DNA from: CAKSQF01 sp963628435
GTDB lineage: Bacteria > Bacillota > Clostridia > Oscillospirales > CAG-272
Assembly: GCA_963628435.1 (NCBI GenBank)
Contig: CAVGEY010000010.1
Coordinates: 10,828-74,827, forward strand
Direction: 5' to 3'
Length of the DNA stretch: 64,000 bases
Shown here: in pieces, positions 25,214 through 35,200 of the stretch
Layout of the letters: the number at the start of each line of letters is the position of its first letter
How positions within the stretch are numbered: position 1 is the first letter of the stretch
Made by a program: the position numbers and the translations under genes
The notes under the pieces: generated by a model
Seen by the model: the letters and a program-made list of their open reading frames with translations, nothing else
Databases searched by the model: none
What the model was told of the DNA's origin: nothing

Positions 25214-26001
25214 TGAGACTGGATAAATATCTTTATTTGAAGGGGCATTCCGAGAGTCGTCAAAAAGCGCAGGAATTGATATCTGGCGGTTACATAAAGA
25301 AAAACGGACTTATTGTAACTAAAACAAGTACCGAAATAACCGATCTTGATACAGTTGAAATAATAGGTAAACCATATCCGTATGTGAGTCGTGGCGGATT
25401 GAAATTGGAAGCAGCAAAGAAGGAGTTCCAAATAGATTTTACAGATAAAATCGCATGCGATTTGGGAGCATCCACAGGCGGATTTACAGATGTAATGCTC
25501 AGATCGGGAATAAAAAAAGTATTTGCGGTTGATTGCGGTCATAACCAGCTCCATCCGTCTATCTCGGCAAATGAAAGAGTGGTTAACTTAGAAGGTACAA
25601 ACGCCAGAGACATAGACGATAATTTTTTCGGAGTCAAATGCGATATCGTTGTCAGCGATCTTTCTTTTATTTCACAGACACTCATATATTCATCCGTTGT
25701 GAAAGTGCTGGCAGACGGCGGTTTGTTTATCAGCTTGATAAAACCGCAGTTTGAAGCCGGAAAAGAAAATATAGGAAAAAACGGAATTGTAAAAGATAAG
25801 AAAATTCATGTTAATGTAATTGAAAATTTATTAAAAGAAGCAAGTAAATACAGTCTGTTTTGCGATGGATTAACAAAATCACCGATTAAAGGTGGTGACG
25901 GAAATATCGAATATCTCGCAAAATTTAATTTTAATCCGGAGAGCAAAATAACATATTACATTGACAAAAATTATATTCAGAATGTTGTTGATAAATCATA
26001 A
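25213..26001 (+). CDS. tlyA: TlyA family rRNA methyltransferase
   Basis: 262 residues: an S4 RNA-binding domain (MRLDKYLYLKGHSESRQKAQ, about 1-60) followed by an FtsJ-like methyltransferase domain with YVSRGGLKLEAA and the SAM-binding ACDLGASTGGFTDVML. TlyA enzymes 2'-O-methylate cytidines in 16S and/or 23S rRNA; older annotations call them hemolysins. The ATG overlaps the ispA stop codon (TAATG). The position between ispA and argR matches clostridial gene order, except that nadK is missing after it. Confidence 0.92.
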   Translation: MRLDKYLYLKGHSESRQKAQELISGGYIKKNGLIVTKTSTEITDLDTVEIIGKPYPYVSRGGLKLEAAKKEFQIDFTDKIACDLGASTGGFTDVMLRSGIKKVFAVDCGHNQLHPSISANERVVNLEGTNARDIDDNFFGVKCDIVVSDLSFISQTLIYSSVVKVLADGGLFISLIKPQFEAGKENIGKNGIVKDKKIHVNVIENLLKEASKYSLFCDGLTKSPIKGGDGNIEYLAKFNFNPESKITYYIDKNYIQNVVDKS

Positions 26002-26019
26002 ATCGAAAGGAGACGTTGG

Positions 26020-26475
26020 ATGAAAAACAAACGACAGGAAGCAATTGTTGAAATAATTTCAAATCAAGATATAGAAACTCAGGAAGTCCTGCTTGATAAA
26101 CTTCACGAAAAGGGATTTGAGGTAACGCAGGCTACAATATCCCGTGATATAAGAGAACTTGAAATTATCAAGGTTGTTTCAAAAAACGGTATATACAAAT
26201 ATGCAATTCGCACTACCGACGATCAGCGGCCTAACGCAAAATATATGAATATTATGCGCGAGACCGTTGTTTCAATCGATTATGCAAATAATTTGGTTGT
26301 TATAAAAACATTTTCTGGTATGGCGCAGGCTGCGGCTGCGGCCATTGATGCGCTGTTCGGCAGTGAGATACTCGGAACAATAGCGGGAGATGATACGATT
26401 TTTGTGGCAACGCACAACACAAATTCGGCTCAATCTATAGTACACAGAATAAAAGATCCCTTAAACATTAAATGA
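26020..26475 (+). CDS. argR: Arginine repressor ArgR
   Basis: 151-residue hexameric regulator of arginine metabolism. The N-terminal winged helix has EVTQATISRDIRELEIIKVV; the C-terminal arginine-binding, oligomerising domain has the stretch AAAAAIDALFGSEILGTIAGDDTIFV. AAAGGAGAC lies upstream of the ATG. No arginine genes are in the window, so its targets lie elsewhere. It sits in the operon ahead of recN, the standard place in Bacillota. Confidence 0.95.
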   Translation: MKNKRQEAIVEIISNQDIETQEVLLDKLHEKGFEVTQATISRDIRELEIIKVVSKNGIYKYAIRTTDDQRPNAKYMNIMRETVVSIDYANNLVVIKTFSGMAQAAAAAIDALFGSEILGTIAGDDTIFVATHNTNSAQSIVHRIKDPLNIK

Positions 26476-26517
26476 CATAAAAGTGTAGTCAGAATATAAA
26501 TACGGGAGAATGGGGAT

Positions 26518-28212
26518 ATGCTAAATTCACTTCATATTGAGAATATCGCCGTTATTCGCAATCTCGATATTAGCTTCGAAAACGGTTTTACTGTTATGAC
26601 CGGCGAAACAGGTGCGGGAAAATCAATTATAATCGATTCAATCGGAATTGTTCTCGGTAATAAATTTCCGAAAGATATGATTAGAACAGGGCAAAATCAG
26701 GCAATGGTTTGCGCACTTTTCGATTCATTAAATTCTAAAACCGTCAATGCGCTTGACTCTCTCGGGTTATCTCCCGATGATGATGGGAATATATATATTC
26801 AACGAACTGTTACCTCAGACGGACGATCAACGATAAAATATAACGGAAGATCGATTCCGCTGACAATGTTAAAATCGGCCGGTAATCTGCTTATAAATAT
26901 TCACGGGCAGTTTGAAAGTCAAAAATTGCTTGATAATTCTACCCACATCGGTTATCTCGATAATTTTGCAAATAACGAATCTTTATTGAGCGAGTATACC
27001 GATTATTTTAATTCAATGACAGAGGCAAAAAAGTCCATTGAATCATTAAGTAAGAGCGACAGAGAAAAACAGCAGCGACTTGATATGCTTAAATTTCAGA
27101 TAAAAGACATAGAAGCCGCTAAAATAAAACCCGGAGAAGAAGAAAAGATTCGCAGTGAGAAAGATATACTCACAAATGCAAAAGTCATATCAAAGCAGGC
27201 AAACATTCTTTATCGTGCGCTTTATAAAAACGATAAAGGGTTATCTGCCTATCGAATGTTGGAAATTGCAAGAAAGGCAATTGAAGAAATCGGTGATATT
27301 CTTCCCAATGCATCTGAATATTCGGATAAGATCTATGATATGCAGTATGAAATAGAATCGATTGCCGATTCTGTTATGAATGAGATTCCGAAAGGAGCCG
27401 ATAATCCCGAACAAGCAATACTGAAAATTGATGACAGACTTGATATTATACATAAAATCGAGAGAAAATACGGAAGCAGTGAAGAAGAAGTTTTAGCCTT
27501 CCTTACAAACGCAAAATCTGAACTTAACGAAATAATGCTTTCGGATGAGAAAATCAAAGAATACACCAAAATTTATGATAGTTTTCGCTCTAAAGCCTTA
27601 GAAACAGCTAAAAAACTTTCAACGGCAAGAAAAACATCCGCGTCGATTCTTTCCGACAAAATATGTGAAGTCTTGCAATATCTTGACTTAGATAAGATAA
27701 AATTTACAGTTGATGTTAAGCCGAGAACAGAAAAAGACGACTCTCTAATCAAAACCGGTACTGACGATGTTGAGTTTCTCGTTTCAACAAATCCCGGTGA
27801 TCCGCTTAAGCCTCTAAGTAAAATTGCATCAGGCGGTGAACTTTCAAGGATAATGCTCGCAATTAAGAGCGTTCTTTCAAATGCCGATGCTGTACCGACG
27901 GTAATTTTTGATGAGATTGATACAGGTGTATCCGGAAAAACATCTCAAAAAATCGGAATAAAGCTACATGATTTATCAAAATCTATGCAAGTTGTATGTA
28001 TCACACATTCAGCGCAGGTTGCGGCAAACGCTGACATACACAAAAAAATCGAAAAAAACGAAATCAACGGCATGTCAGAAACAAATATACGTACATTAAA
28101 TTTCGAAGAACGAGCAAATGAGCTTGCCCGTATAATGGGCGGAGTTAAGCCCTCTTCAAAGATATACGACAGTGCTGTCGAAATGCTTAAAAATGCTGAA
28201 ATAACAAACTAA
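26518..28212 (+). CDS. recN: DNA repair protein RecN
   Basis: SMC-like ATPase that acts early in double-strand break repair. 564 residues: Walker A GETGAGKS at 29-36, long coiled coils in the middle (about 150-370), the signature ASGGELSRIMLAIKSVL, and Walker B VIFDEIDTGVSG. The start follows GGGAGAATGGGG. The gene closes the nusB operon run; no clear terminator separates it from tyrS, which begins 30 bases later. Confidence 0.96.
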   Translation: MLNSLHIENIAVIRNLDISFENGFTVMTGETGAGKSIIIDSIGIVLGNKFPKDMIRTGQNQAMVCALFDSLNSKTVNALDSLGLSPDDDGNIYIQRTVTSDGRSTIKYNGRSIPLTMLKSAGNLLINIHGQFESQKLLDNSTHIGYLDNFANNESLLSEYTDYFNSMTEAKKSIESLSKSDREKQQRLDMLKFQIKDIEAAKIKPGEEEKIRSEKDILTNAKVISKQANILYRALYKNDKGLSAYRMLEIARKAIEEIGDILPNASEYSDKIYDMQYEIESIADSVMNEIPKGADNPEQAILKIDDRLDIIHKIERKYGSSEEEVLAFLTNAKSELNEIMLSDEKIKEYTKIYDSFRSKALETAKKLSTARKTSASILSDKICEVLQYLDLDKIKFTVDVKPRTEKDDSLIKTGTDDVEFLVSTNPGDPLKPLSKIASGGELSRIMLAIKSVLSNADAVPTVIFDEIDTGVSGKTSQKIGIKLHDLSKSMQVVCITHSAQVAANADIHKKIEKNEINGMSETNIRTLNFEERANELARIMGGVKPSSKIYDSAVEMLKNAEITN

Positions 28213-28242
28213 AAAATAAATAAAAGGAGTTTAATATTTAGT

Positions 28243-29469
28243 ATGAAATTATACGAAGAACTTGTTGCAAGAGGACTTATTGCTCAGGTAACAAACGAAG
28301 AAGAAATAAAAAATATGATAAATGAGGGTAAAGCCACCTTCTACATCGGATTTGACTGTACAGCGGACAGCCTCACGGCAGGTCACTTTATGGCACTGAC
28401 TTTAATGAAAAGATTACAGCTTGCCGGCAATAAACCGATTGCTCTTATCGGTGGCGGAACTACAATGATCGGTGATCCTTCGGGAAGAACCGATATGCGA
28501 AAAATGCTGACAAGAGAAGATATCAATCACAATGCTTTATGCTTCAAACGTCAAATGGAAAGTTTCATAGATTTTTCCGATGATAAAGCTATGATGGTAA
28601 ATAATGCCGATTGGCTTCTTAATCTTAATTATGTCGAACTGCTCAGAGAAGTCGGGGCTTGTTTCTCGGTGAACAATATGCTGCGTGCCGAATGTTATAA
28701 GCAGCGTATGGAAAAGGGCTTGTCTTTTCTTGAATTCAACTATATGATAATGCAGTCTTATGATTTTTATTATATGTTCAAGAAATATGGCTGTAATATG
28801 CAATTCGGCGGTGATGATCAATGGTCGAATATGCTTGGCGGAACCGAATTAATAAGGAAAAAACTCGGCAAAGATGCTCATGCCATGACAATAACTTTAC
28901 TTACCGATTCACAGGGTAAAAAAATGGGAAAAACAGCCGGCAATGCTGTATGGCTTGATCCCGCGAAAACATCTCCTTACGATTTTTATCAATATTGGAG
29001 AAATGTTGATGATGCAGATGTAATTAAATGTATCAGAATGCTTACGTTTCTGCCTATCGAAGAAATAGATGAGATGAGCAAGTGGAAAAATGAAGAGCTC
29101 AATAAGGCAAAAGAAATTCTCGGATATGAACTTACGAAAATGGTTCACGGCAGTGATGAGGCCGAAAAAGCTCAAAAAGCCGCCAAAAGCGTATTTCTCG
29201 GTGGTGAAGCAGCTGATATCCCTTTCACAGATTTAAACACAAGCGATTTTGTCAATGATAAAATCGGAATAATCGATATGATGGTCAAGGGTGGACTTGC
29301 GGCATCAAAAGCCGAATGCCGTCGACTTATTCAACAGGGCGGGGTTACATTATGCGATGAAAAAGTAACCGATGTAAATCTTCTTGTCGACAGATCTGCT
29401 TTCAAAGGTGATAATATCATTGTAAAAAAGGGTAAAAAAATTTACCATAAATTCAAGTTAATTGATTAA
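28243..29469 (+). CDS. tyrS: Tyrosyl-tRNA synthetase
   Basis: Class I synthetase that charges tRNA-Tyr. 408 residues: the HIGH-like motif reads TAGHFMAL (47-51), the KMSKS-like loop reads KKMGKT (226-231), and GDDQWSNMLGG is the tyrosine-binding segment. A C-terminal S4 domain occupies about 345-405 (AASKAECRRLIQQGGVTL). AAAGGAG precedes the start. Many Bacillota control tyrS by a T-box leader, but only 30 bases separate it from recN, so none is possible here. Confidence 0.96.
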   Translation: MKLYEELVARGLIAQVTNEEEIKNMINEGKATFYIGFDCTADSLTAGHFMALTLMKRLQLAGNKPIALIGGGTTMIGDPSGRTDMRKMLTREDINHNALCFKRQMESFIDFSDDKAMMVNNADWLLNLNYVELLREVGACFSVNNMLRAECYKQRMEKGLSFLEFNYMIMQSYDFYYMFKKYGCNMQFGGDDQWSNMLGGTELIRKKLGKDAHAMTITLLTDSQGKKMGKTAGNAVWLDPAKTSPYDFYQYWRNVDDADVIKCIRMLTFLPIEEIDEMSKWKNEELNKAKEILGYELTKMVHGSDEAEKAQKAAKSVFLGGEAADIPFTDLNTSDFVNDKIGIIDMMVKGGLAASKAECRRLIQQGGVTLCDEKVTDVNLLVDRSAFKGDNIIVKKGKKIYHKFKLID

Positions 29470-29483
29470 TCGGAGTGACAATT

Positions 29484-30407
29484 TTGAATTTACCAAATCA
29501 GTTTGTAATCATCCTCAACGAAATGCAAAAAAAAGATGAGGTGAGCCTCAAATACAACGAACCGCTTTCTAAAATTTCAAGTTTTAAGATTGGCGGAATC
29601 GCAGATGTTATAATTTATCCGAAAACAATTGAAGCCCTAATGAAAATAATTTCTTTGGCTGATAATTACAATATAAGATATGATGTTTTCGGAAATTGTA
29701 CAAATATTTTGTTTGATGATTTCGGGTACAGAGGTGCACTGATTATTACAAATAAAATTTCAGCTGTCAGTATTGAGGATAATCTTATTCATGCCGAATG
29801 CGGAACATCACTTATGTCACTTTCGATTGCAGCTGAAAAAGCCGGACTTTCCGGATTGGAATTTGCGTACGGAATACCGGGTACAGTCGGTGGTGCAGTA
29901 ACAATGAATGCAGGAGCATACGGCAGCGATATATCCGCTGTTCTTGAATATTCCGAGTACATATCGAACGGAATATTAAACAAGCTTTCTAATCCGGATC
30001 ACAAATTCGGATACAGAAAAAGTATTTACTCAAACAACCGATTTTATTTAACCTCGGCGACATTTAGACTCGACAAATCAGAGTGCAGCGTGATACGCGG
30101 TAAAATGGACGAACTAATGAATTTAAGGAGAAGTAAACAACCTCTGGAATATCCAAGTGCAGGTTCGGTATTCAAGAGATATCCGGGCTTTTTTACCGCA
30201 AAGCTCATTGATGAGGCCGGGCTAAAAGGATTTTCCGTAGGCGGTGCAGAGGTTTCAACAAAACATGCGGGATTTATAATAAATACCGGAAACGCCACAT
30301 CTTCCGATGTAAAAAAACTAATCGAAATAATCAAAAACAAAATTTATGAAAAAAACGGGATTAACATTGAATGTGAAATAATTTCAGTCCCCGAAACCAT
30401 TTCATAA
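29484..30407 (+). CDS. murB: UDP-N-acetylenolpyruvoylglucosamine reductase
   Basis: FAD enzyme that makes UDP-N-acetylmuramate in peptidoglycan synthesis. 307 residues with SSFKIGGIADVII, NCTNILFDD, GLEFAYGIPGTVGGAVTMNA, FGYRKSIY, YPSAGSVFKR and the final GGAEVSTKHAGFIIN. The start is uncertain: TTG at 29484 has CGGAG eight bases ahead; GTG at 29475 coincides with that site; an ATG at 29523 would be short. It directly follows tyrS and precedes rapZ. Confidence 0.93.
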   Translation: MNLPNQFVIILNEMQKKDEVSLKYNEPLSKISSFKIGGIADVIIYPKTIEALMKIISLADNYNIRYDVFGNCTNILFDDFGYRGALIITNKISAVSIEDNLIHAECGTSLMSLSIAAEKAGLSGLEFAYGIPGTVGGAVTMNAGAYGSDISAVLEYSEYISNGILNKLSNPDHKFGYRKSIYSNNRFYLTSATFRLDKSECSVIRGKMDELMNLRRSKQPLEYPSAGSVFKRYPGFFTAKLIDEAGLKGFSVGGAEVSTKHAGFIINTGNATSSDVKKLIEIIKNKIYEKNGINIECEIISVPETIS

Positions 30408-30436
30408 AATATTTTATATGTGTGAATGGAGAACTT

Positions 30437-31300
30437 ATGGATGTTGTAATTATTACCGGTATGTCAGGATCCGGAAAAAAAACAACAGCACATATGCTTG
30501 AGGATATAGGCTATTACTGTATCGACAATATGCCAATATCACTGATTGAAAGCTTTCTTGATATTTATAAAAAAAATCCCGAAAAGAACACATTGGTTTC
30601 GTTTACACTTGATATACGCGCAGGAGATGACATAAATAATTTATTAGATGTCGTAAAAAAAATCAAAGAGAGTGGTGTAAATTCTTGCCGTATTCTCTAT
30701 CTTGATGCATCGGATGATGTCTTGATAAGACGTTATAAGGAAACGAGGCATGTACATCCGCTTGTCCGTTCTATGGGAGTTTCGCTTGAAAATGCTCTCG
30801 AAATAGAGCGTAGTATTGTTTCAAAAATAGAAAAATACGCTGATTTTACCATCGACACATCAAATCTTCGTGTACCTGAATTGAAGGAGCATGTTAATAA
30901 TCTTCTTCGCATTCCAAGTGACAACAAATTCATTGTATCTTGTATATCATTCGGATATAAGTATGGTATGCCGCATGACCTCGATTTGGCATTTGATGTA
31001 AGATGCCTTCCAAACCCATTTTATATTGCATCGCTTAAAGATTATTCGGGACTTGACAAATGCGTATGCGATTATATTTTTTCATTTGATTGCTCAAATG
31101 AATTAGTCGTTAAACTTACCGATTTAATCGATTTTCTTCTGCCGTATTATATAAAAGAAGGCAAATCCAATCTTTCTGTCGGAATCGGCTGCACGGGAGG
31201 AAAACATCGTTCTGTGGCAATTGCGGAATCAATATATCGTCATTTGCAAAATAACAGTAGTATATCATCGTCAATAATACATCGTGATATTAAAAAATAA
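30437..31300 (+). CDS. rapZ: RapZ/YvcJ family nucleotide-binding protein
   Basis: 287-residue P-loop protein. In enterobacteria RapZ guides RNase E to the GlmZ sRNA and controls glucosamine-6-phosphate synthesis; in Bacillus YvcJ affects competence. Visible features: P-loop GMSGSGKKTT (8-17), YYCIDNMP, VRCLPNPFYI and the C-terminal GIGCTGGKHRSVAIAES. The P-loop has Lys where Ser or Thr normally binds magnesium. The ATG at 30437 follows GGAG; a GTG at 30422 is less likely. The usual yvcK/glmR neighbour between rapZ and whiA is absent. Confidence 0.9.
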   Translation: MDVVIITGMSGSGKKTTAHMLEDIGYYCIDNMPISLIESFLDIYKKNPEKNTLVSFTLDIRAGDDINNLLDVVKKIKESGVNSCRILYLDASDDVLIRRYKETRHVHPLVRSMGVSLENALEIERSIVSKIEKYADFTIDTSNLRVPELKEHVNNLLRIPSDNKFIVSCISFGYKYGMPHDLDLAFDVRCLPNPFYIASLKDYSGLDKCVCDYIFSFDCSNELVVKLTDLIDFLLPYYIKEGKSNLSVGIGCTGGKHRSVAIAESIYRHLQNNSSISSSIIHRDIKK

Positions 31301-31341
31301 TATGTCTGAAGATTATTTTTGCATAAAAGGGAATAATCAAT

Positions 31342-32250
31342 ATGTCATTTGCATCTGAAGCAAAAAATAATATAGCTGCACTTCCGGTCAAATCCAAGTG
31401 CTGCAAAAAGGCAGAATTATATGGTCTTTTTTATTCTCAATCCGATTTTCTGTCCGGAAAATTAAAATTCTCTACCGATGATGAACGTGTTGCCGCATTG
31501 TGTTCATATCTTACCAAATCGGTATTCGGATTTGAATCAATATTTGAGGAGTCTGACCAACTTACGGCGAAGGGAATTCAGACAAAAGGATTTAAGTTTA
31601 TTTCTCCGAAAGCATCCGACATCGAAAAAATCAAAATGGCTTTTGCATCCGATAACTATTTGATTGACACTCTGTTTGAATGTGAAAATTGCGCAAGATA
31701 TTTTTTACGAGGACTTTTTCTTTCAGTCGGCTTAATAACAAACCCCCGAAGCGCTTATCATCTTGAATTTACCGTAATAGATGAAAAAAAGGTAATTGCA
31801 CTCCGGACGTTATTTACCAATGTAGGCATACCGGTTAAAGTCACATCAAGAAAAGGCATCTTTGCAATCTATATAAAAGAGAGTGAAGTAATAGAAGATT
31901 TTTTTACATATATCGGTGCTCAGCAAATATCGCTGAAAATTATGGATATTAAAATAATGCGCGAAATACGCAATAATGAAAACAGACGAAATAATTGCGA
32001 TACTGCCAATATTTATAAAGCAACCGAGGCATCGGTAATGCAGTTAAAAGCAATAAACGCCATAATCAGCAATAACCTTTTTAACAAATTGCCCGAAGAA
32101 CTTGCTCAAACTGCAAAGCTTAGAATCGATAATCCCGAAATTTCAATGAATGAACTTGCAGGACTTCATGAACCACCCATCACTAAATCGGGAGTAAATC
32201 ACCGTTTGACAAAAATAATTGATTTTTACAAAAAAAATATCGAACAATAA
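31342..32250 (+). CDS. whiA: WhiA family sporulation/cell-division regulator
   Basis: 302 residues. The N-terminal part is a LAGLIDADG-homing-endonuclease-like fold without catalysis (SFASEAKNNIAALPVKSKCC; YFLRGLFLSVGLITNPRSAYHLEF), and the C-terminal part is a helix-turn-helix (RIDNPEISMNELAGLHEPPI, TKSGVNHRLTKI). WhiA controls sporulation in actinomycetes and influences division in Bacillus. AAAGGG lies upstream. It follows rapZ by 41 bases and precedes dnaE by 18, so it is likely part of the same transcript. Confidence 0.92.
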   Translation: MSFASEAKNNIAALPVKSKCCKKAELYGLFYSQSDFLSGKLKFSTDDERVAALCSYLTKSVFGFESIFEESDQLTAKGIQTKGFKFISPKASDIEKIKMAFASDNYLIDTLFECENCARYFLRGLFLSVGLITNPRSAYHLEFTVIDEKKVIALRTLFTNVGIPVKVTSRKGIFAIYIKESEVIEDFFTYIGAQQISLKIMDIKIMREIRNNENRRNNCDTANIYKATEASVMQLKAINAIISNNLFNKLPEELAQTAKLRIDNPEISMNELAGLHEPPITKSGVNHRLTKIIDFYKKNIEQ

Positions 32251-32268
32251 AAGGATACCAAATCCAGA

Positions 32269-35200
32269 ATGTCAGATTTCGTACATCTTCATCTGCACAG
32301 CGAATACAGTCTCCTTGACGGAGCATGTAAAATAAGCGAAATACCCATGGCTGTTAAATCCATGGGTCAATCTGCTGTTGCCATTACCGATCATGGTGTA
32401 ATGTACGGTGTCCCTAAATTTTACAAGGAATGTCTGAAGGAAGGAATAAAACCGATTATCGGATGCGAAGTGTATATTTCCGATACAAACGGTTCCGATA
32501 TTACCGCCGATAATAATTTATATTCAAGTCTTATTTTGCTTTGTATGAATGATATAGGATACAAAAATCTTTCTTACATAGTTTCGAAATCGTTTGAAAA
32601 TGAAACAAATACAAAGCCGCATACCGACATAAAAATTCTTTCCGAGCACGCAGATGGGCTTATTTGCCTGTCAGGCGGATTTTCAGGAAGAATAGATTAT
32701 TTAATACTGAACAAAGATATTCATGGTGCGGAGAAATTTGCTCTTGAGCTGAAAGAAATATTTTACGGGGAATGTTTCTATCTTGAAGTGCAAAATCATG
32801 GAATTGACGGTCAAGATGAAATCAATAATGAACTTGTAAAGATATCCGAAAAATATAATATACCTCTTGTCGCAACAAATGATGTACACTATATTTCAAA
32901 AGATGATGCATTTATTCAATCGGTATTATACTCAATAAAAAAGGGGCAAAAACTGACGGATGAAGGATGTCTGTATAACGGAACAGATGAGTATTATCTG
33001 AAATCAGCAGATGAGATGCAACTCTTGCTCGGGAAGTATAAGACCGCGGTATCAAATACAAAGAAAATTGCCGATATGTGTAATTTTACATTCAATTTCG
33101 GAAAACCCATTTTCCCCGATTTTCCGATAGATAATGGTATTACACCCGGAAAATATCTGGAACAGCTGGCAAAAGAAGGGCTTGAAAACAAAATAGCCGA
33201 TGGTTCGATTAAATTTGACGATATTAACACATATGATATTTATAAGTCAAGGATGATATATGAACTGCTCGTAATAGGCAAAATGAAGTATGAGCAGTAT
33301 TATCTTGTTGTCTGGGATTTTGTAAAATATGCCAAAGATAATAACATTCCGGTCGGACCGGGCAGAGGTTCGGGAGCCGGCTCTTTAGTTGCTTACCTTA
33401 TCGGAATAACCGAAATTGATTCTGTTAAATATAATTTGCTTTTTGAACGTTTCTTAAACCCACAACGTATATCCATGCCCGATTTTGACATAGATTTCTG
33501 TTACAATCGACGTGAAGAAGTAGTTAAGTATGTTGAAAAAAAATATGGCAGGGATCACATATCGCAAATTATTACATTCGGCACATTATCGCCCAAAGCA
33601 GCAATTCGTGACATCGGCCGTATACTTGATATTTCAAATGACTATATCGATAAAATTGCAAAACTGATTCCGAACGGAAACGATATACCAATAAAAGAAC
33701 TTCTTAAACATGAAAATGCATTAAATGATATATATCGAAGTGACAGTAGTGCAAAAAAATTGATTGATATCTGCATGAAAATAGAAGGAATGCCGCGTCA
33801 CGTCTCGATTCATGCAGCGGGGATTGTAATATCCAAAGATCCTGTTTGCACTTATTTGCCTATTTCAAGGCAGGGTTCAACTATAATAACTCAATATGAT
33901 ATGGATACGGTTGCTGAAATCGGACTCTTAAAATTCGATTTTTTGGCACTTCGCTATTTAACGGTTATTTCAGATGCCGAACGGGAAATTCAAAAATCAA
34001 ATAAAGATTTTAATATTATTAAAATTCCGCTCGACGACTCAAAAACATACAAAATGCTCTCGTCCGGACAAACAGCCGGATTATTTCAACTTGAATCCTC
34101 GGGCATGCGTCAATTACTTGTGAAATTAAAACCGACTTGTCTTGAGGATATTATGGTTGCCATTGCACTTTACAGGCCGGGGCCTATGGATTCAATATCA
34201 AAATATCTTGAAAACCGACGTACACCTGATAAAATAACCTATAAAGTCAATCAGCTTAAGGAAATACTCGGACCGACATACGGATGCATAATATATCAAG
34301 AACAAGTGATGCAGATATGTCGAAAAATCGCTAATTTTTCATACGGACACGCCGATATTGTCAGAAAAGCAATGGCAAAGAAAAATTCTGAATTGCTTGA
34401 GCAAGAAAGAACGGCATTTGTTGAAGGTGCAAAATCAAATTTTATAAATAAACAGTATGCAAATGAATTGTTTGATGAAATGTCCGAATTTGCCAAATAC
34501 GCGTTCAACAAAAGTCATGCAGCCGCATACTCGGTAATTACATACCGCACATCATATCTTAAAACAAACTATCCTGCCGAATATTTTGCAGCCTTATTAA
34601 ATTCCGTTGCAGGTGATAGCGCCAAAACTTCCGCGTACATCTCGGAATGCCGCACCATGTGTATCGACGTACTGCCTCCCGACATAAACAGAAGTGAAAT
34701 TTTATTTACAGTAGAAAATGGCAAAATCCGTTTTGGTCTTTCTGCGATTCGTGCTATCGGTGAAGCATTTGCTAAAAAGATAATTGAAGAGCGAAAGAAA
34801 GAAAATTTTTCTTCGTATGAAAGTTTCTGTCAAAGAATGATTAAAGTTGAATTGACTGCAAATCAAGCTCAAGCACTTGTAAGTGTAGGCTGTTTTGACA
34901 ATCTCGGGTTAGGCAGAGGCACATTGATTTCCGCATATGAAAAGATTTTCTCGGCATATCAAAATTCCCATAAATACTCGATAGACGGACAAATAGATAT
35001 TTTTTCAAATCGTTCGGAAGCAATTAAAATATCCTTGAATTACGAAATAAAGCCGGATTTGTCCGACGTTGAAAAGCTGAATCTTGAAAAAAATTATTTG
35101 GGAACATATCTTTCGAAAAAGCCGCTGGATAATTATCAAAAGATAATAAACAATCTTTGTGCTGTATCGATAGCTCAGATTAATGATTCGTTTAATCGTG

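Noticed and set aside
28213..28242. T-box leader for tyrS
   Set aside because: Only 30 bases separate recN and tyrS; no room for specifier stem and antiterminator.
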